Shown here one piece after another: positions 12,601-17,951 of a stretch of DNA of 28,630 nucleotides. The notes beneath the pieces were generated by a model. It did not search any database. It saw only the letters and a list, made by a program, of their open reading frames with translations, and was not told the origin of the DNA. The stretch lies in the NCBI GenBank assembly GCA_000226015.1, contig JH153653.1, forward strand, positions 43,135 through 71,764. Direction: 5' to 3'. Both the position numbers and the translations under genes were made by a program. The DNA comes from Mnemiopsis leidyi (Eukaryota > Ctenophora > Tentaculata > Lobata > Bolinopsidae). Positions within the stretch are counted from its first letter, which is position 1; every line of letters starts with the position of its first letter.

Positions 12601-15600
12601 CTGTAGATTTGGGCTCAGTTGAATCTAGTTCTTGAGAAGATGTTGGTTCTGAAGACATAGATTCAGTTGTTGGCTCTTCTGAGACTGTTGGCTCAGTAGA
12701 TTCTGGTCCATCTGAGGGCTCGCTAGTTTGATCTGATGGTTCTGTGGGTTCGGAAGATTGAATACCTTTCGATGCAGTGAATTCAGTTGGAGGGGAGGTG
12801 GGATAAGGTGTGCCAGATGTTGTAGCTCCATCTTCAGTTGATGGTTCACTGGATTTTGGTTCAGTCGGTTCCTCAGAAGTAGGTTCTGAAGACGTTGGTT
12901 CAGTAGTGGGCCCCTTTGCTCCCGTCGACGGTAGACATGCTAGACCAACACAAGCCTCAGTGGTCGATTCTTCTGATGGCTCTGAAGACGTTAGTTCACC
13001 TTCAGACTCCGTGGTCTGGAAACAGGCGATACCTATACATGAATCTGTGGTTGGCAGCTCAGTTTTATCCGACGTGAAAGGTTCCTCTATTCCCTCGGTA
13101 TCAGCAGCCTCTGTGCTGACCGGCCCACTGGTCATTACCTCTGTTTGCTGGCTAGTCGGTGGCGGCTTACTGTCGGTTGCAAAACAATTTCCATCAGCCC
13201 CACAGGGGTCTGTTGTGCTGGACGGGAAAACGTCTGGAGTTTCAGTGGTCTCTTCAACTTCTTCCTCTTCTTCATCGTCCTTGCATGGTGGTTTTTCAGC
13301 CGCACCATCGTGGACCACATTAGCGCACTCTTCCTGTGTGTAGCAGGAGTCTAGGATAAGGACCGGTTTCTCTCGAGGACAACCACATTCGTTTGTAATG
13401 CATATCCTGAGGAATGTCAGGAATGAGATGTGCTAATGTGCGATTTTAAAGGTCGTTAATATTTCACATATTTCATAGGGTTTCAAATAAATGGCGTTCA
13501 TTGATATATACAATATTGCAATTAGGATTTTGGATTAATGGGGTTTGAGTTTGAAATTCTATCCTAGTAAATCTGCAGAGGTCCCTCCTTCTTCTCTGTT
13601 TGGGCCAGTAGCTCAGGCTATGATCATGAGATTTTAAAATAATTGTGCGCGAAACAGTTGGTATAACTATTAGTCAAATGCAGCCAAATCCATTAAGATT
13701 TTTTGAATAAAAAGTCAATTGACATATTCCAGAGTTTGAACATCAAATATTTCCACAATTCCAGGTAAAATTTTTGAGCATAGCTCCAGCTATAACGCCA
13801 AACAGAGATAAAGATACTTTTGGCCATCATGCTATCATGATCGTTACGAACCTTGTACACCAAGCCATCTGTGAACCGCAGGTCTGCAGGCAAGGCAAAC
13901 ACTCGTTTTCACCGTAGAAGATCTGGTTTGCCGGACATTCTACTTTAGTTACTGGCTCTATCATTTCCAAATTGTCGAATTCAATTTCAGGAGTCGCTGT
14001 AATGGTGGACCGTGGGGTAATATGTTACTTAAGGTTGGCAATTTCAATTGCTGTTGGTGATGTTACTTTTTTAGTGGGCCTATGGGTCAAACACCTCCCA
14101 TCGTCAAAGAGTTGCTTGAGATCCATTTAAGAACCACTTTTTAACCCCTTAAACGGTTCTTAAACGGTTTTCGAGCGGTTTTAAAGCGGTTTTTTGGCAG
14201 TGGGAGATAGATGACTTTTTTCCCTTTTAGTGTTTATTCAACTGATACCTTAATATTTAACTGATAGTGATACCTCTAATAATAAAAAACGATGAATTTA
14301 CTTCAAATCTTCCCCATTGCTACTCTACGGAACATACCTTTTTCATCTTTTTCATCCTTAGCACTTTTAGGTGGCTTGGTAAAACCAGTCTCTTCTTCAA
14401 CCCTTGCACCACGAGGACAATCGAACTCTGAAAATACCACAGGCTTACCATAGCGGAAGAGATTTGAGATTAGATTAAGACTAAGAGAGACCTGATTCTT
14501 AAAGGAGTGAGTGGAATTATTTAACACCTGTTCTATCATAATTCTCCTGCTACTCACCGGACACACAACTATCTTTAGAAACATCAAGTATGGGCCTGTC
14601 CTCGGGACATTTACAGATCTTCTTCTCCCAGGCGAGCTCCCTGACTCCGGAGTCTTCGCAAGTCATCTGTTCGTACTTGCTGTACCTCTCAGTAGCGAAC
14701 TTTGGACAAGCTGCAGGAATGTGTTTGTTATCTTATTTGTAGGGTGATAACCTACCGTCACGGACTTCACGCGCTATCACGCATTTCGAAAAATTTCTAG
14801 ACGCACATCGCCTTTTATAGTATTCTATGTAAACACAGGAATAAATGTTTTTTTTTGTTAAATTGGCTTTTGAATTGTATTGCGTTTATCTTATTATTTT
14901 AAACCTGCTATTCTTTGACCTGTATGTCAATAAATTCATCATCACAATCGACTTACGCTTTTTCTCAACGCAGCTGTTTTTTCCCAGTCTGAATCCAAAA
15001 TCGTTAAGACATCTATCGTAATCATAACTTCCGTGCCACTGACACTGTCCATCGTTGTTCTGGCAGTTTCCATACATGTCTGTACACATTTTCACACTGG
15101 ACAGGGCGGACTTATAGTTATAAATACCATGTTATTTTCAGGTGACACCTGGGCGCGTAGTTAATTATTTTCTTACTATGTCATAAGATTTTTAATATTA
15201 TGTTGAAATGGCTCACTTTAAAAACAAGTTTTTCGTAGCATTAAATCTATCTGGTTGGTGCCCGGAAAATGGATTTCATTTCTAACTCAAAGAAGCTATA
15301 ATGACCCTACATTACATTACACAGTAAAGACGCCTTGCTTTGTGAATATTTAGAAACGGAATGTAGGTAAGCGCAGTGCCATATTTTATTCTAATTCTAT
15401 TTAAACATGAATTTAAGTTCAATCGGTAAATTTTCAAGTGTAAATCTAATCAGGTGATACCTCCATATTTGTTGGTTATCGCTACAACAAGGCGATCTTC
15501 CATATCGAGATTTCGGCTGACATTCGCAGTCCAACGTATCTAAGAAAAATAATGTACATTGTTTGCGGGAAATTGTAATCGGAGAGTGATGAGAGCATTA

Positions 15601-17808
15601 AGATCTAATTTTTTTGTCCGCATGAGTTTTTTTTCTTCATTCATCTAAAAATCCTGTGTAACCTAAGCTAAATATTTGATTAAATTACATTTAGTGAAAA
15701 CCTTGAACAAGATCGGCCATAAGTTCGTCATCAATTTCGTAATCCCAGTTCCTACTCAGATCACACATCGATATCTGAGAAGCAAAATTAGTTTTCATGG
15801 AAAGATCGAACGTACGAGGATCTTTGGAAAACAGGCATATTGCTAGGGGGTAAAGTTTCATGAGTTTCCGAGAAAAACAGCTCATTTGTCATTTAACAAA
15901 CTTCTATTCAGATTCTATTCAGATCAGGTACGCTATAAGGAATGATAAAAGCTGGATGAAATTGGCAAACTAATTGTTTCAAGTATATTACTCAAGTAAT
16001 TCTCACGTGGTAATCCTAAAATTTGTATCAAGTTATTCTCACTTGGTAATTGTTCCTATAATAATCGAGCTCTAGCAACATTGTCGAATCCTGAGACAAA
16101 GTGACTCCGCAGAGTGCATCGTTGGACGCTGTTTCAATTATGATGGAAGCGTCTTTTTCTAATCGTCCTGAAAATTGTTAGAAATTAAGCGACGTCTGTC
16201 AATAGTTTTCCTCATTAGAAGTGATTGCACATGCTGTGTAAGCACTGTAAAACATTAGAAACGTCAGAAAAGACAGCAGGATTTCATACTATAAAAATAA
16301 CTTTTGTTATTTGAATCTTTTCCCAAGTTTCCCCACCAGTGAAGTGCGCCCTCTTATTAAGATCATATCTCTGTCTGATTAAGATCATATCTCTGTCGCC
16401 CTGTCGGGCTGTCAGTGAGTGACTGATTTAAGGCAGGAATGCCGTCCCTTCTTTCTAACAAACTTACACCCTGGCTCTTTTATTTGCTTGTCCAAATAGG
16501 TTATGATGTGATATTTTAAATAGGGGATGGCCAACCCACTAGCATTACGTTTTGTTTCTCCAGTTTACACTTTACTGGAAGATAGATTAAGAATAAACCG
16601 CCCCCCTCTCCTTATACTATAAAAAAATAGTTTTAAAACTAACCGTCTCCCTTGAAGACTTGAAGAACGGTAACTTTGTATTGTCTAGATTGGTCCTGGT
16701 TTCTCCAGTCGTTATAGTTGATACCGTTATCCATCTCTCCCTCAATCCTTGCTTTTATCACTGGGGAATTTCCTTGGTTTAAGCATAAGCCTAAGTATTT
16801 CCTTTGATGATTTTAAAGTAGGATTTATATTTGAAGTGGAAACTTGATATAAATTTTGTGCGAGCAGTGCTGCGACCTGTAACATAATTATTAATTTTAT
16901 TTTCATAGTTTCGTAAAAAAATGAATTTGGAACTCATGATAAAGGACATTAGTTATTTAGTAAATTCTATAAAGCAAGATAACCGTGGCGAAGATAAACC
17001 TGGTGATGATAAACCTTATGATGGAAACTAGGATAACCGGGGGTTGATAACTTATGTAAACCTGGTTAAGATAAGTAAGATAAACATGATGACGATAACG
17101 GAGATAAATCTGGTGATGATAAATAAGATAATCCTGGTGAAGATATATCTAAGATTAACCTGGTTATGATTACTTATAAGATAAATCTGGTGATGTTAAC
17201 TAAGATAAACCTGTAATTGATTACTAAGATAATCTGGTATTGATTACTAGGATAAACCTGGTGATGATAACTAAGATAAACTTAGTGAAGGTAACTAAAT
17301 AAAACCGGGTGAAGATATGTAAGATAAATCTGGTGATGATAACTAAGATAAATCTGTAATTGATTACTAAGATAATCTGGTATTGATTACTAGGATAAAC
17401 CTGGTGAAGATAACTCAATAAATCCTGGATATGATAAGTAAGATAATCTGGTGATGATAACTAAGATAAACCTGGTGAAGATAAGTAAGATAAATCTGGA
17501 TATGATAAGTAAGATAAATCTGGAAATGATAACTAAGATAAACCTGATGAAGATAACTCAATAAAACCTGGTGATTATAAGTAAGATAAATCTGGTGATG
17601 ATAAGTAAGATAAATCTGGTGATGATAACTCAATAAAACCTGGTGAAGATAACTAAATAAAATCTGGTAATGATAAGTAAGATCATTTTGAAGATAACTC
17701 ACGTCTCCGTGCGGAACATACTACCGTCTGTATGGGCTTCCTGTCACAGGAACACGCCTCAGAGCCAGTCACCAGGACGCTCCCCACCGCTAACAGTAGG
17801 AGTAACAT
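405..17808 (-). CDS. Giant secreted multi-domain protease-inhibitor/mucin protein (TIMP-TIL-mucin-TIL/Tg1-ShKT-Tg1 array-Ig)
   Basis: Twenty-six exons join in frame to about 2941 residues. The start is ATG at 17808, in a good context (ccagccATG) and followed by a hydrophobic signal peptide. Approximate residues: signal 1-18; TIMP 19-196; TIL-like modules 215-375; acidic Ser/Thr/Pro mucin 380-1381; TIL 1382-1430; Tg1 1430-1498; TIL 1500-1560; ShKT 1594-1630; Tg1 1635-1703; TIL 1708-1760; Tg1 1770-1828; TIL 1832-1890; Thr/Pro spacer 1930-1988; Tg1 array 1990-2760; Ig-like 2765-2875; Thr/Pro tail to 2941. I see no transmembrane segment, so it should be extracellular. The families inhibit metalloproteases (TIMP), serine proteases (many TIL) and cysteine or aspartic proteases (some Tg1). 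A protective role in mucus, matrix or secretion is inference. All exon phases agree, which strongly supports one gene, although two overlapping transcripts are possible (see 9010-9076). The C-terminal end is the least certain part. Confidence 0.85.
832..3492 (-). CDS. Exon 25: ten thyroglobulin type-1 repeats plus Ig-like domain
   Basis: The acceptor is ccctcag|GACCC and the donor is ATGACAG|gtcagt; both ends are phase 1. The 887 codons start with a partial Tg1 end (LCLDNTNTDDCACINERGE), followed by about ten Tg1 repeats recognised by C...P-x-C-x-x-D-G-x-Y...Q-C...C-x-C-V. Some repeats keep the full six cysteines (for example GSVCYCVNAEGEEF). Others read Q-S-x-G-x-x-x-F/Y-C and lack the third and fourth cysteines. 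The last 110 residues look Ig-like: GQVTCSVFASY with a later AIFACVSE. Tg1 domains are thyropin-type inhibitors or protein-binding modules. Having this whole array in one exon, while the upstream Tg1 copies are split by introns, suggests expansion by tandem duplication inside one exon. Confidence 0.9.
3513..3640. repeat. 33-bp minisatellite, about 4 copies, next to exon 25 acceptor
   Basis: Units start at 3513, 3546, 3579 and 3612, exactly 33 bp apart. Each contains the palindromic E-box CACGTG (the last copy has CACGTGATG). On the minus (transcribed) strand the units carry CTAAC followed by a CCCTCCTCCC pyrimidine run, resembling a branch site and polypyrimidine tract. Confidence 0.9.
3745..3921 (-). 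CDS. Exon 24: Thr/Ser/Pro/Glu-rich spacer
   Basis: The donor is CCAGTCG|gtaagt. The acceptor is tacag at 3922, with a second in-phase acceptor (gaaag) 18 nt downstream. The exon encodes EHEMSEKETYVCDLPTAEP, then a Thr/Ser/Glu/Pro run (MTEPSETPEVSTSYSETTTP) of O-glycosylation type. It links the TIL/Tg1 dyads to the Tg1 array. Confidence 0.8.
4450..4636 (-). CDS. Exon 23: second half of the last TIL domain
   Basis: The acceptor is ctcgacag and the donor is AAGG|gtagga. It starts CVIGCACPKGTVENQNGNCV, the C-terminal half of a TIL (trypsin inhibitor-like) domain. An acidic Cys-containing linker follows (DNFEDDLPEDC and on). It joins exon 22 in phase 0, which completes the cysteine pattern. Confidence 0.88.
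4648..4811. repeat. 24-bp minisatellite, about 6-7 copies
   Basis: The unit is ggatccaacattagtggtgg plus atag, lies about 12 bp upstream of the exon 23 acceptor, and each copy holds a GGATCC palindrome. The last two copies are diverged. Open frames across it on either strand are repeat artefacts. Confidence 0.92.
4871..4986 (-). CDS. Exon 22: first half of the last TIL domain
   Basis: The acceptor is cattccag and the donor is CTACAG|gtacac. It encodes GKVFNQCGTACPATCENMFS and on to VCTLQ, the N-terminal half of a TIL domain. Phase 0 at its 3' end joins directly to the exon 23 cysteine. Confidence 0.88.
5007..5140. repeat. Degenerate 11-bp repeat (agttgctatgt)
   Basis: About ten imperfect copies of agttgctatgt lie in the intron between exons 21 and 22. 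Some copies vary by one base or carry small insertions. Confidence 0.8.
5310..5378 (-). CDS. Exon 21: C-terminal part of a thyroglobulin type-1 domain
   Basis: The acceptor is tttccag and the donor is TGCC|gtgagt. This 69-nt exon encodes GVCYCVSPDGKIEEEDVGYD and ends with Cys, the classic C-x-C-V core of Tg1. It completes the domain started in exon 20. Confidence 0.88.
5567..5699 (-). CDS. Exon 20: N-terminal part of a thyroglobulin type-1 domain
   Basis: The acceptor is tatttacag and the donor is GATG|gttggt. It encodes a first Cys (GMDCNEVAVG), then APICDEMDETKYAAKQCGSD, the Tg1 P-x-C-x-x-x...Y...Q-C core. It enters in phase 0 and leaves in phase 1. Confidence 0.87.
5731..5783. repeat. 27-bp direct duplication in intron
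   Basis: Two near-identical copies of agtgggttaaaggtattaaa, offset by 27 bp, lie just upstream (transcript sense) of exon 20. Confidence 0.8.
5957..6140. repeat. 39-bp minisatellite built from the exon 19 splice donor
   Basis: On the minus strand the array alternates 21-nt and 18-nt sub-units, each beginning gttagtt and ending ccg (one cc-g variant). Each boundary repeats the real donor CCG|gttagt of exon 19, giving ten donor copies in all. Both sub-unit lengths are multiples of three and the reading frame stays open to a stop near 5942. Confidence 0.93.
6137..6308 (-). CDS. Exon 19: complete TIL domain
   Basis: The acceptor is cccatag and the nearest donor is TGTCCG|gttagt. It encodes ECPGDQLYMNCAFNLNSCEE, then ECSQGCGCPYNMPYYNEEEM and a final Cys pair, a full TIL cysteine pattern. 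The donor lies in the first copy of the 39-bp array, so longer in-frame forms are possible. Confidence 0.88.
6507..6654 (-). CDS. Exon 18: thyroglobulin type-1 domain, C-terminal part
   Basis: The acceptor is caccctcag and the donor is CCAGG|gttagt (phase 2). It encodes APEVVCRDEDPEKYFPRQCS, then GSVCMCVNEKGQ, the canonical Tg1 Q-C...C-x-C-V core. A four-His run (ENHHHHISH) follows the core, which is unusual for the family. Confidence 0.9.
6945..7136 (-). CDS. Exon 17: ShKT domain and start of a Tg1 domain
   Basis: The acceptor is atttcag and the donor is TTTTAG|gtagga. It encodes ECRNDHQTCEQWAARDMC, then a Cys-x(n)-C-x-x-x-C-x-x-C end (NCKPACDLC). This is the six-cysteine ShKT pattern, including the C-x-x-W-A core. 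The family began with a sea-anemone potassium-channel blocker but is mostly a structural or protein-binding module in larger proteins. I see no reason to call this copy a toxin. The exon ends with the first Cys and helix of a Tg1 (CQGVRDALEDHLEDN). Confidence 0.9.
7452..7614 (-). CDS. Exon 16: TIL domain, second half
   Basis: The acceptor is ccaatcag and the donor is GGCTC|gtaagt. It encodes ECHAPKCGCPRDTPLLQGNR, then CVAEEDC, the TIL C-terminal half. A 30-residue Phe/Asp-rich linker follows, leading to the ShKT domain. Confidence 0.88.
7854..7940. repeat. Long near-perfect hairpin in intron
   Basis: The left arm (7854-7895) and right arm (7897-7940) are complementary over about 42 bp, with one 2-nt bulge and a 1-nt spacer. 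The core reads gtctttttcggccaatttga and its complement. It lies in the intron 3' of exon 15 and begins 11 nt downstream of that donor. Confidence 0.93.
7952..8064 (-). CDS. Exon 15: TIL domain, first half
   Basis: The acceptor is ttcacag and the donor is CCGGAG|gtacgt (phase 0). It encodes GIHCIEGLEFYECGQVYDKF, then CDLV. It pairs with exon 16 to make a full TIL domain. Confidence 0.87.
8262..8349 (-). CDS. Exon 14: thyroglobulin type-1 domain, C-terminal part
   Basis: The acceptor is attctgcag and the donor is GTGTG|gtaatt. It encodes CIGMSNCQCVNESGDPVHDH and on to a final Cys. This is the C3 to C6 part of Tg1, joining exon 13 in phase 0. Confidence 0.88.
8878..8930 (-). CDS. Exon 13: thyroglobulin type-1 core (53 nt)
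   Basis: The acceptor is aaatttcag and the donor is ATGAAG|gttatc, which is weak beyond GT. It encodes ESELKLCDSDGNYLPMK, the Tg1 C-D-x-D-G-x-Y core. It can be reached in phase 1 from exon 12 or from the possible alternative first exon at 9010-9076. Confidence 0.85.
9010..9076 (-). CDS. Possible alternative first exon with signal peptide
   Basis: ATG at 9076 opens 22 codons, M-G-A-A-L-N-V-F-V-F-L-T-L-I-S-F-T-F-S-E and on. This is a good secretion signal, ending at a consensus donor (TATG|gtaatt) in exactly the phase needed for exon 13. It sits inside the intron between exons 12 and 13. A transcript from here would encode the second half of the protein without TIMP and mucin, but its first Tg1 would lack Cys1. 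The sequence shows the signal and the donor; use as an exon is inference. Confidence 0.5.
9139..9146 (-). promoter_or_regulatory. TATA-like box upstream of the alternative first exon
   Basis: The minus strand reads cttatatattc, about 63-70 bp upstream of the ATG at 9076. That would place a start site near 9110 with a short leader. It is AT-rich and could be chance. Confidence 0.3.
9161..9281 (-). CDS. Exon 12: TIL second half and first segment of Tg1
   Basis: The acceptor is aaatttcag and the donor is GGATATG|gtaacg. It encodes CERRCDCSPGYVLHDGECIE, then CKTPCQKEYENLMETGY. This is the TIL C-terminal half, then the Cys1 segment of the Tg1 completed by exons 13 and 14. Without splicing, the frame stops 14 codons later. 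Confidence 0.87.
9306..9845. repeat. 16-bp minisatellite, about 33 copies
   Basis: The unit is tatagacacaatacag, with a few copies shortened or extended, and it fills most of the exon 11/12 intron. All three minus-strand frames are open through it because the unit has no stop in that sense. The resulting Cys/Tyr/Leu/Val open frames are artefacts. Confidence 0.95.
10009..10098 (-). CDS. Exon 11: TIL domain, first half
   Basis: The acceptor is tgtttcag and the donor is GAAGAG|gtaact; both ends are phase 0. It encodes CMDPNSYFNSCARSCVQTCD, then EDCQEPQNEE, a textbook TIL N-terminal half, completed by exon 12. Confidence 0.9.
10292..13406 (-). CDS. Exon 10: TIL second half followed by giant Ser/Thr/Pro/Glu mucin domain
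   Basis: The acceptor is cattcctcag (phase 2) and the donor is ACAGAG|gtttgt (phase 0). The 3115-nt exon opens with ICITNECGCPREKPVLILDS, then CYTQEEC, closing a TIL domain. An acidic segment (KDDEEEEEVEE) follows. About 1000 residues of Ser/Thr/Pro/Glu repeats come next, dominated by the 12-residue unit STKQMSSEPTEV and by EEPDSTEPMSTEPI-like units. Cysteine pairs interrupt the mucin: CGADGNC, CIGIAC twice and CVGLAC twice. The domain should be heavily O-glycosylated, extended and acidic. Long open frames on the opposite strand come from codon bias of the repeats. Confidence 0.93.
10467..11335. repeat. 534-bp-offset internal duplication and 36-bp arrays in mucin exon
   Basis: The sequence beginning gcaggatctgaggtggtcgg at 10467 recurs at 11001. 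Both copies run into arrays of a 36-bp unit encoding STKQMSSEPTEV: about eight copies at 10691-10975 and three at 11225-11335. Confidence 0.9.
11548..11735. repeat. 93-bp direct duplication in mucin exon
   Basis: Two near-identical adjacent copies contain tctaacggaccgggcgcttg and encode a 31-residue Ser/Thr/Pro unit (PTQAPGPLEEKTEIS). Confidence 0.85.
11880..13065. repeat. Two 591-bp tandem blocks in mucin exon
   Basis: A block anchored by gatgttggttctgaagacat at 12048 recurs at 12639 (offset 591). Both copies include the CVGLAC and CIGIAC pairs and the GTPYPTSPPTEFTASKG segment. One copy differs by a small in-frame change near 12290 and 12880. Confidence 0.9.
13852..13996 (-). CDS. Exon 9: linker and first half of a TIL domain
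   Basis: The acceptor is cattacag and the donor is ACAAG|gttcgt (phase 2). After an acidic linker (TPEIEFDNLEMIEPVTKV) it encodes ECPANQIFYGENECLPCLQT, then CGSQMAWC, the TIL N-terminal half completed by exon 10. Confidence 0.87.
14338..14427 (-). CDS. Exon 8: Cys-containing linker, Lys/Glu/Asp-rich
   Basis: The acceptor is tattttcag and the donor is GAAAAAG|gtatgt; both ends are phase 1. It encodes FDCPRGARVEEETGF, then KPPKSAKDEKDEK. The first Cys probably belongs to the module of exon 7; the rest looks like a charged linker. Confidence 0.82.
14558..14710 (-). CDS. Exon 7: cysteine-rich TIL-like module
   Basis: The acceptor is attcctgcag and the donor is GTCCG|gtgagt. It encodes CPKFATERYSKYEQMTCEDS, then ICKCPEDRPILDVSKDSC. 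The C-x-C-P and final Cys spacing resembles the second half of a TIL domain, but the first half has too few cysteines. I call it a degenerate TIL-like module. Confidence 0.8.
14737..14812 (-). mobile_element. Truncated relative of the 23437-23648 foldback element, in intron
   Basis: TTGTAGGGTGATAACCTAC and the following 55 bp match the reverse complement of the right end of the element at 23437-23648, including tcacgcgct, tcacgca and ttctagacgc. The match stops at catcgcc. No opposite end is seen, so this copy looks truncated. Confidence 0.75.
14957..15096 (-). CDS. Exon 6: C-terminal subdomain of the TIMP
   Basis: The acceptor is ctgtccag (phase 2) and the donor is AAGC|gtaagt. It encodes VKMCTDMYGNCQNNDGQCQW, then HGSYDYDRC. 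C-x(6)-C-Q-W-x-G matches the end of the vertebrate TIMP C-terminal subdomain (C...G-x-C-x-W-x-x-G). Confidence 0.87.
15461..15539 (-). CDS. Exon 5: junction of TIMP N- and C-terminal subdomains
   Basis: The acceptor is tttttcttag and the donor is TGGAG|gtatca. It encodes TLDCECQPKSRYGRSPCCSD, then NQQIW. The C-E-C motif is where TIMPs pass from the NTR fold to the C-terminal subdomain, and the S-P-C...W spacing also fits. Confidence 0.87.
15702..15774 (-). CDS. Exon 4: TIMP N-domain, C-D-x-x-x-x-W strand
   Basis: The acceptor is gcttctcag (phase 0) and the donor is CAAG|gttttc. It encodes ISMCDLSRNWDYEIDDELMA, then DLVQ. It corresponds to the I-x-x-C-D...W motif near the end of the TIMP N-terminal domain. 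Confidence 0.87.
16043..16167 (-). CDS. Exon 3: TIMP N-domain, C-G-V-x-L strand
   Basis: The acceptor is attttcag and the donor is TACCAA|gtgaga. It encodes RLEKDASIIIETASNDALCG, then VTLSQDSTMLLELDYY. The A-x-C-G-V-x-L motif aligns with the TIMP family Cys that pairs with the N-terminal cysteine. Confidence 0.88.
16356..16397. repeat. 22-bp direct duplication
   Basis: Two adjacent copies of attaagatcatatctctgtc lie in the exon 2/3 intron. Confidence 0.85.
16644..16760 (-). CDS. Exon 2: TIMP N-domain, first strands
   Basis: The acceptor is attccccag and the donor is GGAGACG|gttagt; both ends are phase 1. It encodes IKARIEGEMDNGINYNDWRN, then QYKVTVLQVFKGDG. It matches the TIMP V-I-R-A-K-V...Y-x-I-K-x-x-x-x-F-K-G pattern. 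Confidence 0.89.
16980..17702. repeat. Degenerate 24-bp minisatellite filling most of intron 1
   Basis: The unit is about gataaatctggtgatgataa plus gtaa, with many variants over 700 bp. The last unit, gataactcac, is the exon 1 donor itself, and earlier units carry gataactca. The array therefore runs directly into the 5' splice site. Confidence 0.9.
17703..17808 (-). CDS. Exon 1: signal peptide and TIMP N-terminus
   Basis: It starts at ATG 17808 with MLLLLLAVGSVLVTGSEA, a signal peptide with Ser at -3 and Ala at -1. CSCDRKPIQTVVCSARR follows. Cleavage after Ala18 would expose Cys-Ser-Cys, the same N-terminus as TIMP-2 and TIMP-4. In those proteins Cys1 chelates the metalloprotease zinc and residue 2 enters the S1' pocket. 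The donor is AGAC|gtgagt. Confidence 0.9.
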
Positions 17809-17810
17809 GG

Positions 17811-17930
17811 CTGGATAGTGTAATTACAATGTAAAACTTTTTGTAAAACAATACACGTTAACATAATTAGTTTAAGTTATTAGTTTACCATTACAAATTG
17901 CGATATCACATTCACAGTTGCGTTACTAAA
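17811..17930 (-). promoter_or_regulatory. Presumed 5' leader and promoter region of the inhibitor gene
   Basis: This is AT-rich sequence upstream of the ATG at 17808, with no clear TATA box on the minus strand. The bases just before the ATG (cactatccag|cc) also fit a splice or trans-splice acceptor, so a non-coding upstream exon or spliced leader cannot be excluded. Confidence 0.3.
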
Positions 17931-17951
17931 GTTAGGGTTAGGGTTAGGGTT
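17931..17951. repeat. Short interstitial telomere-type repeat (GTTAGG x3)
   Basis: Three consecutive gttagg units plus gtta lie about 120 bp upstream of the inhibitor gene start. They match the common metazoan TTAGGG repeat. The run is too short to imply a chromosome end. Confidence 0.85.

Noticed and set aside
17224..17702. Minus-strand open frames rich in Tyr/Leu/His/Gln
   Set aside because: Translation of the 24-bp minisatellite in intron 1.
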